NCBI RefSeq assembly: GCF_004216775.1
Contig: NZ_SGXF01000002.1
Coordinates: 124,001-188,000, forward strand
Length of the DNA: 64,000 bases
Direction of reading: 5' to 3'
DNA from: Cuneatibacter caecimuris
GTDB lineage: Bacteria > Bacillota > Clostridia > Lachnospirales > Lachnospiraceae
The translations under genes and the position numbers were made by a program. Below the pieces are notes generated by a model, which saw nothing but the letters and a program-made list of their open reading frames with translations, ran no database searches and was not told where the DNA came from. This document shows, piece by piece, positions 56,293 through 64,000 of the stretch (its first letter is position 1; every line of letters begins with the position of its first letter).

Positions 56293-57444
56293 TTAGAATA
56301 CGCCGAAAATTGCCATGAAAGTACCTGCCGCCACGGCAGTACCGATCACTCCGGCCACGTTGGGACCCATCGCATGCATCAGCAGGAAGTTGGTAGGATC
56401 TGCCTCCGCACCCACCTTCTGGGACACACGGGCCGCCATAGGCACAGCCGATACGCCGGCGGAACCGATCAGCGGGTTCACTTTTCCATGGGTCAGCTTG
56501 CACATCAGCTTGCCGAACAGCACGCCGGCAGCGGTACCGATGCCAAATGCGATCAGACCGAGGGCCACAATTTTCAGAGTATCCCATTTCAGGAATGCCT
56601 CCGCACTGGTGGTAGCGCCTACGGAAGTGCCCAGCAGAATTACGACGATATACATCAGAGCGTTGGAAGCTGTTTCTGTCAGCTGCTTCACCACGCCGCT
56701 TTCACGGAACAGGTTGCCCAGCATCAGCATGCCGACCAGCGGAGCTGTGGTAGGCAGGATCATACAAACCACAACCGTTACCACAATGGGGAACAGAATG
56801 CGTTCCAGCTTGGAAACAGGGCGCAGCTGCTCCATCTTGATGGCCCGTTCCTTCTTCGTGGTCAGAGCCTTCATAATCGGGGGCTGAATGATGGGCACCA
56901 GTGACATATAGGAATACGCCGCCACAGCGATAGGGCCCATGTACTGCGTCTGTCCCAGCTTGCCGCAGAGGAAGATAGAGGTGGGGCCGTCCGCTCCGCC
57001 AATGATAGAGATCGCAGCCGCCGCCTTATCGTTAAAGCCCAGAAGAATAGCGAAGAAATACGCTGCGTAAATACCAAACTGTGCCGCCGCGCCCAAAAGG
57101 AAGCTCTTGGGATTCGCGATCAGCGGGCCGAAGTCTGTGGAAGCGCCTACGCCCAGGAAAATCAGGGACGGCAGAATACTCCACTCATCCAGCAGATAGA
57201 AATAATGCAGCAGTCCGCCCACCCCGTTGGATGAATCCTCAACTCTCAACATGATGTCGGGGAAAATATTTACCAACAGAATACCAAAGGAAATCGGAAC
57301 CAGAAGCAGCGGCTCATAGCCTTTCCGGATAGCCAGGAACAGGAATATAAACGCTACCAGGATCATCACATAATTTCCCCAGGTCAGATTAAAAAATGCG
57401 GTCTGATGGATCAGATTGCTGAGTGTGTTTATAACATAATCCAT
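56293..57444 (-). CDS. Sodium-pumping decarboxylase beta subunit
   Basis: A 383-residue integral membrane protein that decarboxylates carboxybiotin and pumps Na+ outward (OadB/MmdB/GcdB). It has about nine predicted helices and the conserved pore motifs AISIIGGADGPTSIF, with the essential Asp, and VGTAVAAGTF near the C-terminus. Length is typical of MmdB/GcdB-type subunits. GGAGG nine bases before the ATG. It must serve whichever carboxyltransferase charges the biotin carrier. Confidence 0.96.
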   Translation of the reverse strand: MDYVINTLSNLIHQTAFFNLTWGNYVMILVAFIFLFLAIRKGYEPLLLVPISFGILLVNIFPDIMLRVEDSSNGVGGLLHYFYLLDEWSILPSLIFLGVGASTDFGPLIANPKSFLLGAAAQFGIYAAYFFAILLGFNDKAAAAISIIGGADGPTSIFLCGKLGQTQYMGPIAVAAYSYMSLVPIIQPPIMKALTTKKERAIKMEQLRPVSKLERILFPIVVTVVVCMILPTTAPLVGMLMLGNLFRESGVVKQLTETASNALMYIVVILLGTSVGATTSAEAFLKWDTLKIVALGLIAFGIGTAAGVLFGKLMCKLTHGKVNPLIGSAGVSAVPMAARVSQKVGAEADPTNFLLMHAMGPNVAGVIGTAVAAGTFMAIFGVF

Positions 57445-57499
57445 TTTTTAATTCCTCCCATATTTTTTTTGGGAATTCACATTCAGTCAGATGCAAATC

Positions 57500-57865
57500 C
57501 TAGTTTAATGTGGCCAGAACCTCGCCGGCCTCCACAGATCCGCCTACTGCTACGTTCACGCTGGCCACTGTGCCGTCCTGGGGCGCTACGATGTCGTTTT
57601 CCATCTTCATTGCTTCCAGTACCAGCAGAACATCGCCCTTCTTCACTGCCTGTCCGGGATTTGCCTTTACCGCCAGAATCTTTCCGGGCATGGGAGCCGC
57701 AACCTTCACGCCGCCCTGCGCGCCTGCGGGAGCCGCTGCCTTGGGCGCTGCGGGCGCCGCTTTCGGAGCTGCTTTGGGTGCTGCCGCAGGAGCTGCGCCG
57801 GCCGCCCCTTCTTCTACTGTCACTTCATATACGGTGCCGTTTACGGTAATTGTATAATTCTTCAT
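57500..57865 (-). CDS. Biotin carrier subunit of the decarboxylase
   Basis: A 121-residue biotin carrier (MmdC/GcdC type). An N-terminal segment (MKNYTITVNGTVYEVTV) is followed by an Ala/Pro/Lys-rich flexible linker (about 20-50) and a biotinyl domain with EAMKMEN, biotin on K87. It shuttles CO2 from the carboxyltransferase to the membrane beta subunit. AGGAGG eight bases before the ATG. Confidence 0.96.
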   Translation of the reverse strand: MKNYTITVNGTVYEVTVEEGAAGAAPAAAPKAAPKAAPAAPKAAAPAGAQGGVKVAAPMPGKILAVKANPGQAVKKGDVLLVLEAMKMENDIVAPQDGTVASVNVAVGGSVEAGEVLATLN

Positions 57866-57883
57866 GATTTTTTCCTCCTAGAT

Positions 57884-58696
57884 TTAAGCTCTTTTCCATT
57901 TATTGGATTTTCTTCTGATGGAGCGCACCACCAGGCCGTCTGCTGAAGTTTCCTGGGATGCCGCGATCGCAGCGGTGATCACCGCCACCAGCTCCAGGTC
58001 ATCCGCCAGCTCGCCGGCCGGCAGTTCAGCCATGGGCTGGGGAATTTCGGTATCTTCAATCTCATCTTCAGCCTTTTTTCTCCACATACCAGATACTTTA
58101 TTCACCAGCATGGGCACAAATTTCAGCAGAGCGATGATACCGCTGATAAGGATCAGGATGATGAACACAGTGCCCATGCCCATCAGGGTATTCAGGCCGG
58201 CGTCCGCCAGCTTTTCGCCCATGCCTTTACTGTCTTCCCCTACTGCCACGCCGTCTTTTTCTGTAGTGGTCATAGACAGGACTTCCCACATAGGGCTTTC
58301 CGGATCCGAATTATCAATAGTCCCATCCATGCGGACTTTTGTTTCAGAACCGCTCTCATTCTTATAAAGCAATGTCACAGTACACTCTATCGTAACGCCA
58401 GTTCTTGTAGATTTAAAATCAAACGCATCCTGAAGAGTACCGATGGTTTCACCATTTTCTGACCAGAATTTAAGACAAGGGGCAATTCCCGTATCCCTCA
58501 TTGATTCTTCTTTATCATTATACTGCTGTAATGCCGACTCCGCACTGTATTGCTGCAGCGCCGCGGCTGTATTTTTCATAATTACCTGAAGGTTTTCGTC
58601 CTCCAGATTCACCGCTTCCGCAAAAACCGCAGTGGCTCCAAAGCACATCACCAGAACACAGGCCAATATGGAAAATATTGCACGTATTCTTTTCAT
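57884..58696 (-). CDS. Decarboxylase gamma/delta subunit with extra exported domain (OadG type)
   Basis: A 270-residue protein, much longer than usual OadG or MmdD subunits (about 80-130). It starts with a signal peptide (about 1-26, ending ATAVFA), then an extracytoplasmic domain (about 30-160) of unknown fold, then the typical gamma-subunit helix GMGTVFIILILISGIIALL (about 172-194) and a cytoplasmic tail with AVITAAIAA and a C-terminal RSIRRKSNKWKRA. The tail holds the complex together; the outside domain could sense or gate something at the cell surface. Starts after GAGGTGA. Confidence 0.88.
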   Translation of the reverse strand: MKRIRAIFSILACVLVMCFGATAVFAEAVNLEDENLQVIMKNTAAALQQYSAESALQQYNDKEESMRDTGIAPCLKFWSENGETIGTLQDAFDFKSTRTGVTIECTVTLLYKNESGSETKVRMDGTIDNSDPESPMWEVLSMTTTEKDGVAVGEDSKGMGEKLADAGLNTLMGMGTVFIILILISGIIALLKFVPMLVNKVSGMWRKKAEDEIEDTEIPQPMAELPAGELADDLELVAVITAAIAASQETSADGLVVRSIRRKSNKWKRA

Positions 58697-58712
58697 ATTC
58701 TGTCACCTCGCC

Positions 58713-60170
58713 TTAAACCGTTCCGTGTTTCTTAGCGGGACGATCCTCTCTTTTTGTGAACAGCATTTCCAGAGCGGCGATCAGACGCTTTCTGGTATCC
58801 TGCGGTTCAATAATGTCATCCACATAGCCTCTCTTAGCGGCAGCAACCGCGCTGGACTGAAGGGATGCATATTCCGCAGCCTTGTCCGCAATCAGCGCAT
58901 TCGCCTCTCCTGCTGCGGAAGCGATTTCATCCGCATACATGATCTTCACAGCGGAAGAAGCATCCATCATGCCGATGGAAGCGCCCGGCCATGCATAAAC
59001 CACATCCGCGCCCAGAGACTTGGAATTCATAGCGGCATATGCGCTGCCGTATGCCTCGCCTGTAATCACATTGATCTTGGGCACCGTAGCGTTTGCAAAT
59101 GCGTAAACCATCTTAGACACAGCCTTTGCCATCTTCTTTTCCTGGCATGCGGTAGCCTTGTAGCCTAAAACATTCGCAAAGGTCACTACCGGAATTTCAA
59201 AAGCGTCGCAGAAATTTACAAAATCAGCCGCCTTAGCCGCGCCATCCGCAGTCAGAACAGCATCAAACTTTTCCGTTTCCTTGCCTTCTTCATCGTACAG
59301 CACTGTACGGTTTGCAACAACGCCTACGGTATTGCCGTTCAGGCGGATCAGACCGGTTACCATTTCACGGGCATATGCCGATTTTGCCTCAAAGAAAAAG
59401 CCGTTGTCAGAAATCACGGACAATGCCAGCGCCGGGTCCGCAATATATCCGTCCAGATTTTCACAAATCCGGTTCAGGTCATCGGCGCACTCGTCGTAAG
59501 ACATGTTGTCCTCGTTGTTGGCAGGCAGAATACCAACTAATTCTCGGATGCCGGAAAGGATTGCGGCCTCGTCAGCCACCATATCCACAATACCTGTCTC
59601 TTCTGCGGCAAATTTTGCTGCAGCGGTATCACATTTTTCGGTATAATTTCCGTCCAGCGCGTTGGGAGAGTTCACAAACAGTTTTGCCTTCTTCTCTTCC
59701 ATAAATGTAAAGTCGCTCATCGCAGGAACCATGGCCATGCCGCCTCCGCAGCTGCCGAACACAGCGCTGATCTGGGGGATCACGCCGCTGGCCTGTGCCT
59801 GGTTAAAATACAGGCCGCCAAAAGCTTCCAGCGCGTCGGTTGATTCCTGCAGCCTCATTCCGGCGCAATCGATCAAGCCGATGACCGGCGCTCCCATTTT
59901 CATTGCCATCGCATACAGGCTGTTGATTTTCTTCGCGTGCATTTCGCCCACGGAACCGCCCAGAACGGTAGCGTCCTGGCTGTATACATATACCAGGTTC
60001 CCGTCAATGGTGCCGTAGCCGGTCAGTACGCCGTCTGCAGGAGTCTCTTTATCCTGCATATTGAAATCGGTGCTTCTGGCAGTGACATAGCCGCCGATTT
60101 CAACAAAACTGTTATCATCAAGCAGCGCTTCTATTCTTCTGCCTGCTGATACTTGTGCTGTATTACTCAT
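58713..60170 (-). CDS. Carboxyltransferase subunit, MmdA/acyl-CoA carboxylase type
   Basis: A 485-residue crotonase-fold carboxyltransferase with the N and C domains in one chain, as in methylmalonyl-CoA decarboxylase alpha (MmdA) and propionyl-CoA carboxylase beta. Typical stretches are GGSVGEMHAKKI, IGLIDCAGMRLQES, FGSCGGGMAMVPAMSDF and VITGEAYGSAYAAM. It would take CO2 from a CoA thioester (methylmalonyl-CoA or a relative) onto biotin. GGAGGG seven bases before the ATG; first gene of the cluster under the promoter at 60231-60259. Substrate not certain. Confidence 0.9.
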   Translation of the reverse strand: MSNTAQVSAGRRIEALLDDNSFVEIGGYVTARSTDFNMQDKETPADGVLTGYGTIDGNLVYVYSQDATVLGGSVGEMHAKKINSLYAMAMKMGAPVIGLIDCAGMRLQESTDALEAFGGLYFNQAQASGVIPQISAVFGSCGGGMAMVPAMSDFTFMEEKKAKLFVNSPNALDGNYTEKCDTAAAKFAAEETGIVDMVADEAAILSGIRELVGILPANNEDNMSYDECADDLNRICENLDGYIADPALALSVISDNGFFFEAKSAYAREMVTGLIRLNGNTVGVVANRTVLYDEEGKETEKFDAVLTADGAAKAADFVNFCDAFEIPVVTFANVLGYKATACQEKKMAKAVSKMVYAFANATVPKINVITGEAYGSAYAAMNSKSLGADVVYAWPGASIGMMDASSAVKIMYADEIASAAGEANALIADKAAEYASLQSSAVAAAKRGYVDDIIEPQDTRKRLIAALEMLFTKREDRPAKKHGTV

Positions 60171-60230
60171 GTTTCAGCCCTCCATCTTGTATGATAAAAT
60201 ATATAACAAAACCAATTTCTGCCGATTTTA

Positions 60231-60259
60231 ATTGTAACGGATTTCGACTATTATTTCAA
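60231..60259 (-). promoter_or_regulatory. Promoter of the decarboxylase operon
   Basis: Minus strand: TTGAAA (60254-60259), 17 bases, TACAAT (60231-60236). Leader of about 55 bases. Confidence 0.75.
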
Positions 60260-60303
60260 GTGCTTTCACTGACATTTTTGTATTTTTTTTAGCAGCGTTT
60301 TAA

Positions 60304-61518
60304 TCAGGGAAGGAAAAGCTTCAGCAACTGCCCCAACGACCAGGAAAACTCTCTTCTGTCCGCGGCTTCGGCTGTAAATATTTCCGTTTCTTCCAGTATC
60401 TCTCCTCCGGCGCTCCAACGGATCACACCTACCCGCTGCCCCTGGCCGACCGGCGCCTCCAGCTTATCCCTGCACTCCATCTGGCAGGTAATCTGTTCTC
60501 CCTTTTTTAAAAGCCACTCAGCGTTTTCCGGAAGGGAAGCGCTCAATTTCACTGTACTTTTCCCCCACAGGCCTCCGCTGTCAGGAATCCCTTCTTCCAC
60601 CTCCAGAACCGGAAGTTCCGGAAGCTGCAGCGTTTCTTTATGATCATAGGCTGCAAATCCATATTCCGCCAATTTTCTCATATCCGACCATTTCCAGGAT
60701 TTATTTGGAGGCCATCCGCAGGCAAGCAGCGCGGCGATCAGCGTTCTCCCATCCCGTTCTACTGCACCGATATAGCAGTAGCCTGCAGTACCCGTAAAGC
60801 CAGTTTTTCCTGATACGGCGCCTTCCATGGAAGTGAGCAGCGCATTATGGTTCTGGCAGGAGTACTGGGAGGTTCCTTTCATATCAGTGAAGCTATAGGA
60901 CGCCGTTCTGGTGATTTTCAGGAATTCTTCCCTTTTCGGCGACTCCATGATGCAATAGCGCATAATTCTGGCCAGATCTTCCGCTGTAGTCTCATGCCCC
61001 GGGGCATCCAGCCCGTTAGGCGTTACAAAATGAGTATGCTCTGCACCAAGGGCTTCTGCTTTCTGGTTCATCAGCGCGGCAAACCCCTCGACTGATCCTC
61101 CCACATGCTCCGCAATGGCTACAGCTGTATCATTAAAGGATTCCAGCATCAGCGCATAGAGCAGGTCTTCCATACGGAAAACCTGGCCGGAATGCATGCC
61201 CAGATGGACTTTCGGCTGCGCCGCCGCATTGGAGGAAGCAGTAACCTCCTCCTCCAAATCCGCATGTTCCAGCGCCAGGATGCAGGTCATAATTTTCGTG
61301 GTACTGGCCATGGGAAGCACCTCCTGACCGTCTTTGCTGTAGAGAACCCTGCCTGAATCCCCGTCTATCAGAACCGCAGCTTTCGCATGCAGATCTCCCT
61401 CGGCCGGCGGCTCTGCTTCCTCCGCCCATACGTTTCCCGGCCCTGCCAAAAAAAGCATGAGACAAACTGCTGCCGCCAGCCGTCTCACGCTCTTTTTTCC
61501 CATACTCCATCGTTTCAT
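60304..61518 (-). CDS. D-alanyl-D-alanine carboxypeptidase (penicillin-binding protein 5 type)
   Basis: A 404-residue DacA/DacF-type enzyme that trims the terminal D-Ala of peptidoglycan side chains. A signal peptide (about 1-32, ending NVWA) is followed by the S11 peptidase domain with all three motifs: S72-T-T-K75, S127-F-N129 and K238-T-G240. The C-terminal beta domain (about 300-390) ends with a short hydrophobic segment, WSLGQLLKLFLP, which may anchor it to the membrane. Spore formers often have several paralogues; DacF would be the sporulation one, but which this is cannot be told. GGAG seven bases before the ATG. Confidence 0.95.
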   Translation of the reverse strand: MKRWSMGKKSVRRLAAAVCLMLFLAGPGNVWAEEAEPPAEGDLHAKAAVLIDGDSGRVLYSKDGQEVLPMASTTKIMTCILALEHADLEEEVTASSNAAAQPKVHLGMHSGQVFRMEDLLYALMLESFNDTAVAIAEHVGGSVEGFAALMNQKAEALGAEHTHFVTPNGLDAPGHETTAEDLARIMRYCIMESPKREEFLKITRTASYSFTDMKGTSQYSCQNHNALLTSMEGAVSGKTGFTGTAGYCYIGAVERDGRTLIAALLACGWPPNKSWKWSDMRKLAEYGFAAYDHKETLQLPELPVLEVEEGIPDSGGLWGKSTVKLSASLPENAEWLLKKGEQITCQMECRDKLEAPVGQGQRVGVIRWSAGGEILEETEIFTAEAADRREFSWSLGQLLKLFLP

Positions 61519-61580
61519 CGCATATCTCCGGACAAAATCTTTAATCCAGTGTATGCGGTATGTTACCTGGTTATGCGCCT

Positions 61581-64000
61581 TTATGGATCAGCCCGCTCTG
61601 CCAGAATCTCATATTGTCCCGTTTCCAGGGAGATTCGTCCGTCCCGGCACAGCTCTTCTGAAGTCTTCCCATTGATCCGCACAGCCCTGCATTGACAGGG
61701 CAGACGGAATTCCGCCTGCGCGTCAAAGGGTATTTTAACCCGGAATATCATGTTTCTCCCCTTCACCTCCCAGCCGCTTTCATATCTTCCGGCCGCAGAG
61801 TCATAGACAGCCCGCGCCCATTTCAGGCGGCTGTCAGGTACCGGGCGGATCACAGCCCTCTTAAACCCGCAGCCTTCTTCAGAAGGATTGATGCCGCACA
61901 TATAACGGTACATCCATTCTGCCACAGCGCCATAGGCATAGTGGTTCAGGCTGTTCATGCCGGTATCGCTGACTCTTCCGTCAGGCAGCACCGAATTCCA
62001 CCGCTCCCAGACCGTTGTCGCCCCCATGTTCACCTCATAAAGCCAGCTGGGGTAATCCTGCTGCAGAAGCAGCGTATAAGCATATTCCGCCAACCCGTTT
62101 TCTGTCAGCGCAGGGCAAAGCCAGGGCGTGCCCACGAATCCTGTGGTCAGATGCACGCCGGTCTTCTCCAGATTTCTTTTCAGATCTTTTGCGACCCTTT
62201 TGCGCTGTTCGCCTTCCACCAGCCCAAATACCAACGCCAAAACCTGCGCTGTCTGGGTGTTCACCGCCATCCGGCCGTTCGGCGTAATATATTCTTTCCT
62301 GATCGCCTCTTTTACTTCTTCCGCCAGCCATCCATACCGGGCCGCATCCCCGGCCTTTCCCAGCGCAGCCGCAGCTTTTGCGGTGAGCAGGGCGGAACAG
62401 TGATAATACACAGATGCCACAAATCCGTTTTCCGTACCGCCAAAGCTGCTGGACGGGTCAGGGTTATCCAGAGCCAGCCAGTCTCCAAAATGGAAACCTG
62501 TCGTCCACAGCCTTCTGCCCCCATGCCTGTCATCCTGAGAGCGGACGTAGTCCACCCATCCGGTCATATTCCCATATTGTTCCTGCAGCAGCGTCAAATC
62601 TCCATAAAAAAGATACATTGTCCAGGGAATCACTGCTGCCGCATCCCCCCAGGCACAGGACCCATGCCTCCCATAATCCGCGGCCGTCTTCCCCGGTTCT
62701 CTCAGACGGCAGATCTGCGTCAGCACATCCGGGACCACATGGGGTGCGGAGCCTCCCAGCTCCTCTTGCTCCATCCGCATGTCCCGAAGATACTTTCTGT
62801 AAAACGCAGGCGTATACATATGAAAGCTGGCAGTCCCGCAGAATACTTGGGCGTCCCCTGTCCATCCCATGCGTTCATCCCTCTGCGGGCAGTCCGTAGG
62901 CACATCCAGGAAATTTCCCCGCTGGCCCCACAAAGTATTTTCCATCAGCCGGTTTACCAGCATGTCCGAGGTTTCCACCCAGCCGGTCCGCATCATTTCT
63001 GAATGGATGACGCAGGCGATAAAGTCTTCCGGATGAATTTCCGTCATTCCTTCCACCTTTACATACCGAAATCCGAAAAAGGTGAAATGAGGCCTGACAT
63101 GTTCCTTTTTTCCTGAGGAAATATAGACCAGTTCCTGCCTGGCTGTGCGCAGGTTATCCCGGTAAAAATTCCCTTCCTGCAGAATTTCTCCAAAAGACAG
63201 TTTTACCTCCGTCCCAGCAGTAACACTGCAGTCAAACTCCACCCAGCCGGTCATCTCCTGGCCAAAATCCAGCACCTTTTCTCCCGCCGGCGTGACAAGC
63301 AGCTGGACCGGCCGTCTTGTCTCTGTAACAGTAACCGGAGGGCTCAGCCTGTCGCGCACATCGCCTTCCGGCCCTTCTGAAGGCTGCGCGGGCAAAAAGC
63401 CATCCATGCAGCAGCCGCAGGTGGCAAACCCTTCCACTTCCTTACGGGCGTCGTATACCTCCCCATCATAAATACTGCTTTGCAGCACAGGAGATGGATG
63501 GCAGAGCCAGGTTCCGTCTGTTCCCAACACAAGTTCCCTGCCGTCCTCCATCCTGATCCGCAGCTCGCAGAGAAGCAGAAATCTGTCTCCGTACAGCTCT
63601 CCCATTTCATCCACAAAGCCGAAACGCCCTTTGTACCAGCCGTTCCCCAGAGAGATTCCCACAGCATTGCCGCCCTCTTTCATAAAAGGAGTAATATCGA
63701 ACGTCACCTGCTGCGCCCAATTCCTGTAATCCGTACAAAAAGGTGTTAATAATTCCCGGCCGCATTTTAACCCGTTTATTTCCACCTCAAAAAGCCCCAG
63801 CCCGCAGACATACGCCCGGGCAGAAGACACTTTCCCGTCCAGAAAAAACTTGCGCAGGAACAAAGGGTGAATATCTTTATCAAAGGGCGGCGTTATCCAG
63901 ACAGCTTCCCATTTTTCTTTTCGTTTTCCCGTTTCAAACCAGGCTGCAGCGCTTTTTGCGGTTTCTCCGTTATCCGCCCACACCTGAATGTCCCAGTAAT
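61581..64000 (-). CDS. GH78 alpha-L-rhamnosidase, 5' end beyond the window
   Basis: The 3' part of a family 78 enzyme, about 805 residues visible; the frame stays open to base 64000 with YWDIQVWADNGE, the usual end of the N-terminal Ig-like domain, so the gene continues outside. Visible parts: the carbohydrate-binding beta domain (YVCGLGLFEVEINGLK), and the (alpha/alpha)6 barrel with the catalytic stretch DVPTDCPQRDERMGWTGD and later TTVWERWNSVLPDG and NHYAYGAV. A C-terminal beta domain ends the protein. It removes terminal L-rhamnose from pectin fragments or plant glycosides. It precedes the carboxypeptidase gene by 62 bases. Confidence 0.94.
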   Translation of the reverse strand, partial: YWDIQVWADNGETAKSAAAWFETGKRKEKWEAVWITPPFDKDIHPLFLRKFFLDGKVSSARAYVCGLGLFEVEINGLKCGRELLTPFCTDYRNWAQQVTFDITPFMKEGGNAVGISLGNGWYKGRFGFVDEMGELYGDRFLLLCELRIRMEDGRELVLGTDGTWLCHPSPVLQSSIYDGEVYDARKEVEGFATCGCCMDGFLPAQPSEGPEGDVRDRLSPPVTVTETRRPVQLLVTPAGEKVLDFGQEMTGWVEFDCSVTAGTEVKLSFGEILQEGNFYRDNLRTARQELVYISSGKKEHVRPHFTFFGFRYVKVEGMTEIHPEDFIACVIHSEMMRTGWVETSDMLVNRLMENTLWGQRGNFLDVPTDCPQRDERMGWTGDAQVFCGTASFHMYTPAFYRKYLRDMRMEQEELGGSAPHVVPDVLTQICRLREPGKTAADYGRHGSCAWGDAAAVIPWTMYLFYGDLTLLQEQYGNMTGWVDYVRSQDDRHGGRRLWTTGFHFGDWLALDNPDPSSSFGGTENGFVASVYYHCSALLTAKAAAALGKAGDAARYGWLAEEVKEAIRKEYITPNGRMAVNTQTAQVLALVFGLVEGEQRKRVAKDLKRNLEKTGVHLTTGFVGTPWLCPALTENGLAEYAYTLLLQQDYPSWLYEVNMGATTVWERWNSVLPDGRVSDTGMNSLNHYAYGAVAEWMYRYMCGINPSEEGCGFKRAVIRPVPDSRLKWARAVYDSAAGRYESGWEVKGRNMIFRVKIPFDAQAEFRLPCQCRAVRINGKTSEELCRDGRISLETGQYEILAERADP

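Overview
The window looks like chromosomal DNA of an anaerobic, spore-forming gut Firmicute, most likely a Lachnospiraceae member (Blautia/Eisenbergiella-like). This rests on the gene content: pyruvate:ferredoxin oxidoreductase, FeoAB, a GerA-type germinant receptor subunit, a biotin-dependent Na+-pumping decarboxylase, ABC sugar uptake without a local ATPase, lipoproteins with Thr/Lys/Glu-rich linkers, and the order cmk-ispH-rpsA. The genus is inference. No rRNA, tRNA, CRISPR array, transposase or prophage gene was recognised. Most genes are on the minus strand.

Region 1 (1-13385) is a carbohydrate locus. From a consensus promoter at 11288-11316 the minus strand encodes a sugar-binding lipoprotein, two ABC permeases, a GH65-like glycosidase, two tandem apiosidase-like (DUF4038) proteins, a Gfo/Idh/MocA oxidoreductase and a GH43 enzyme. 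A terminator follows, then the start of a GH3 enzyme cut by the window edge. A second, solitary sugar-binding lipoprotein (11584-13044) has its own promoter. None of the glycosidases has a signal peptide, so imported oligosaccharides are probably cut inside the cell.

Region 2 (13386-33972) is mostly core metabolism: a UvrD-like helicase, gltX and degV; a divergent iron-dependent alcohol dehydrogenase; a small membrane protein; feoA-feoB followed by a two-part ThrE-type exporter; a DUF5060/DUF4038-type glycosidase; an orphan gerA; PFOR next to a formate/nitrite channel; a tandem GNAT; a PanE-like reductase; and a small membrane export protein.

Region 3 (33998-50577) returns to glycan use: fructuronate reductase, GH38 alpha-mannosidase with an MFS transporter, an RNase H-like exonuclease, GH2 beta-galactosidase, a GH106-like enzyme, GH127 beta-L-arabinofuranosidase, and a divergent AraC regulator. 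The enzyme set suits pectin side chains (RG-I/RG-II), arabinogalactan or extensin glycans.

Region 4 (50578-64000) holds rpsA-ispH-cmk plus a BaiN-like flavoprotein, a five-gene sodium-pump decarboxylase cluster with two different carboxyltransferase subunits, a D,D-carboxypeptidase and a GH78 rhamnosidase cut by the window edge.

The most unusual non-coding signals are two. First, a four-copy interspersed hairpin element (A 11484-11525, B 19132-19231, C 50590-50699, D 54684-54731) sits in every copy directly beside a terminator-type hairpin. Second, AT-rich near-palindromes with core YTAAATA(A/T)TTTA occur on both sides of three sugar-gene promoters and look like a shared operator system.
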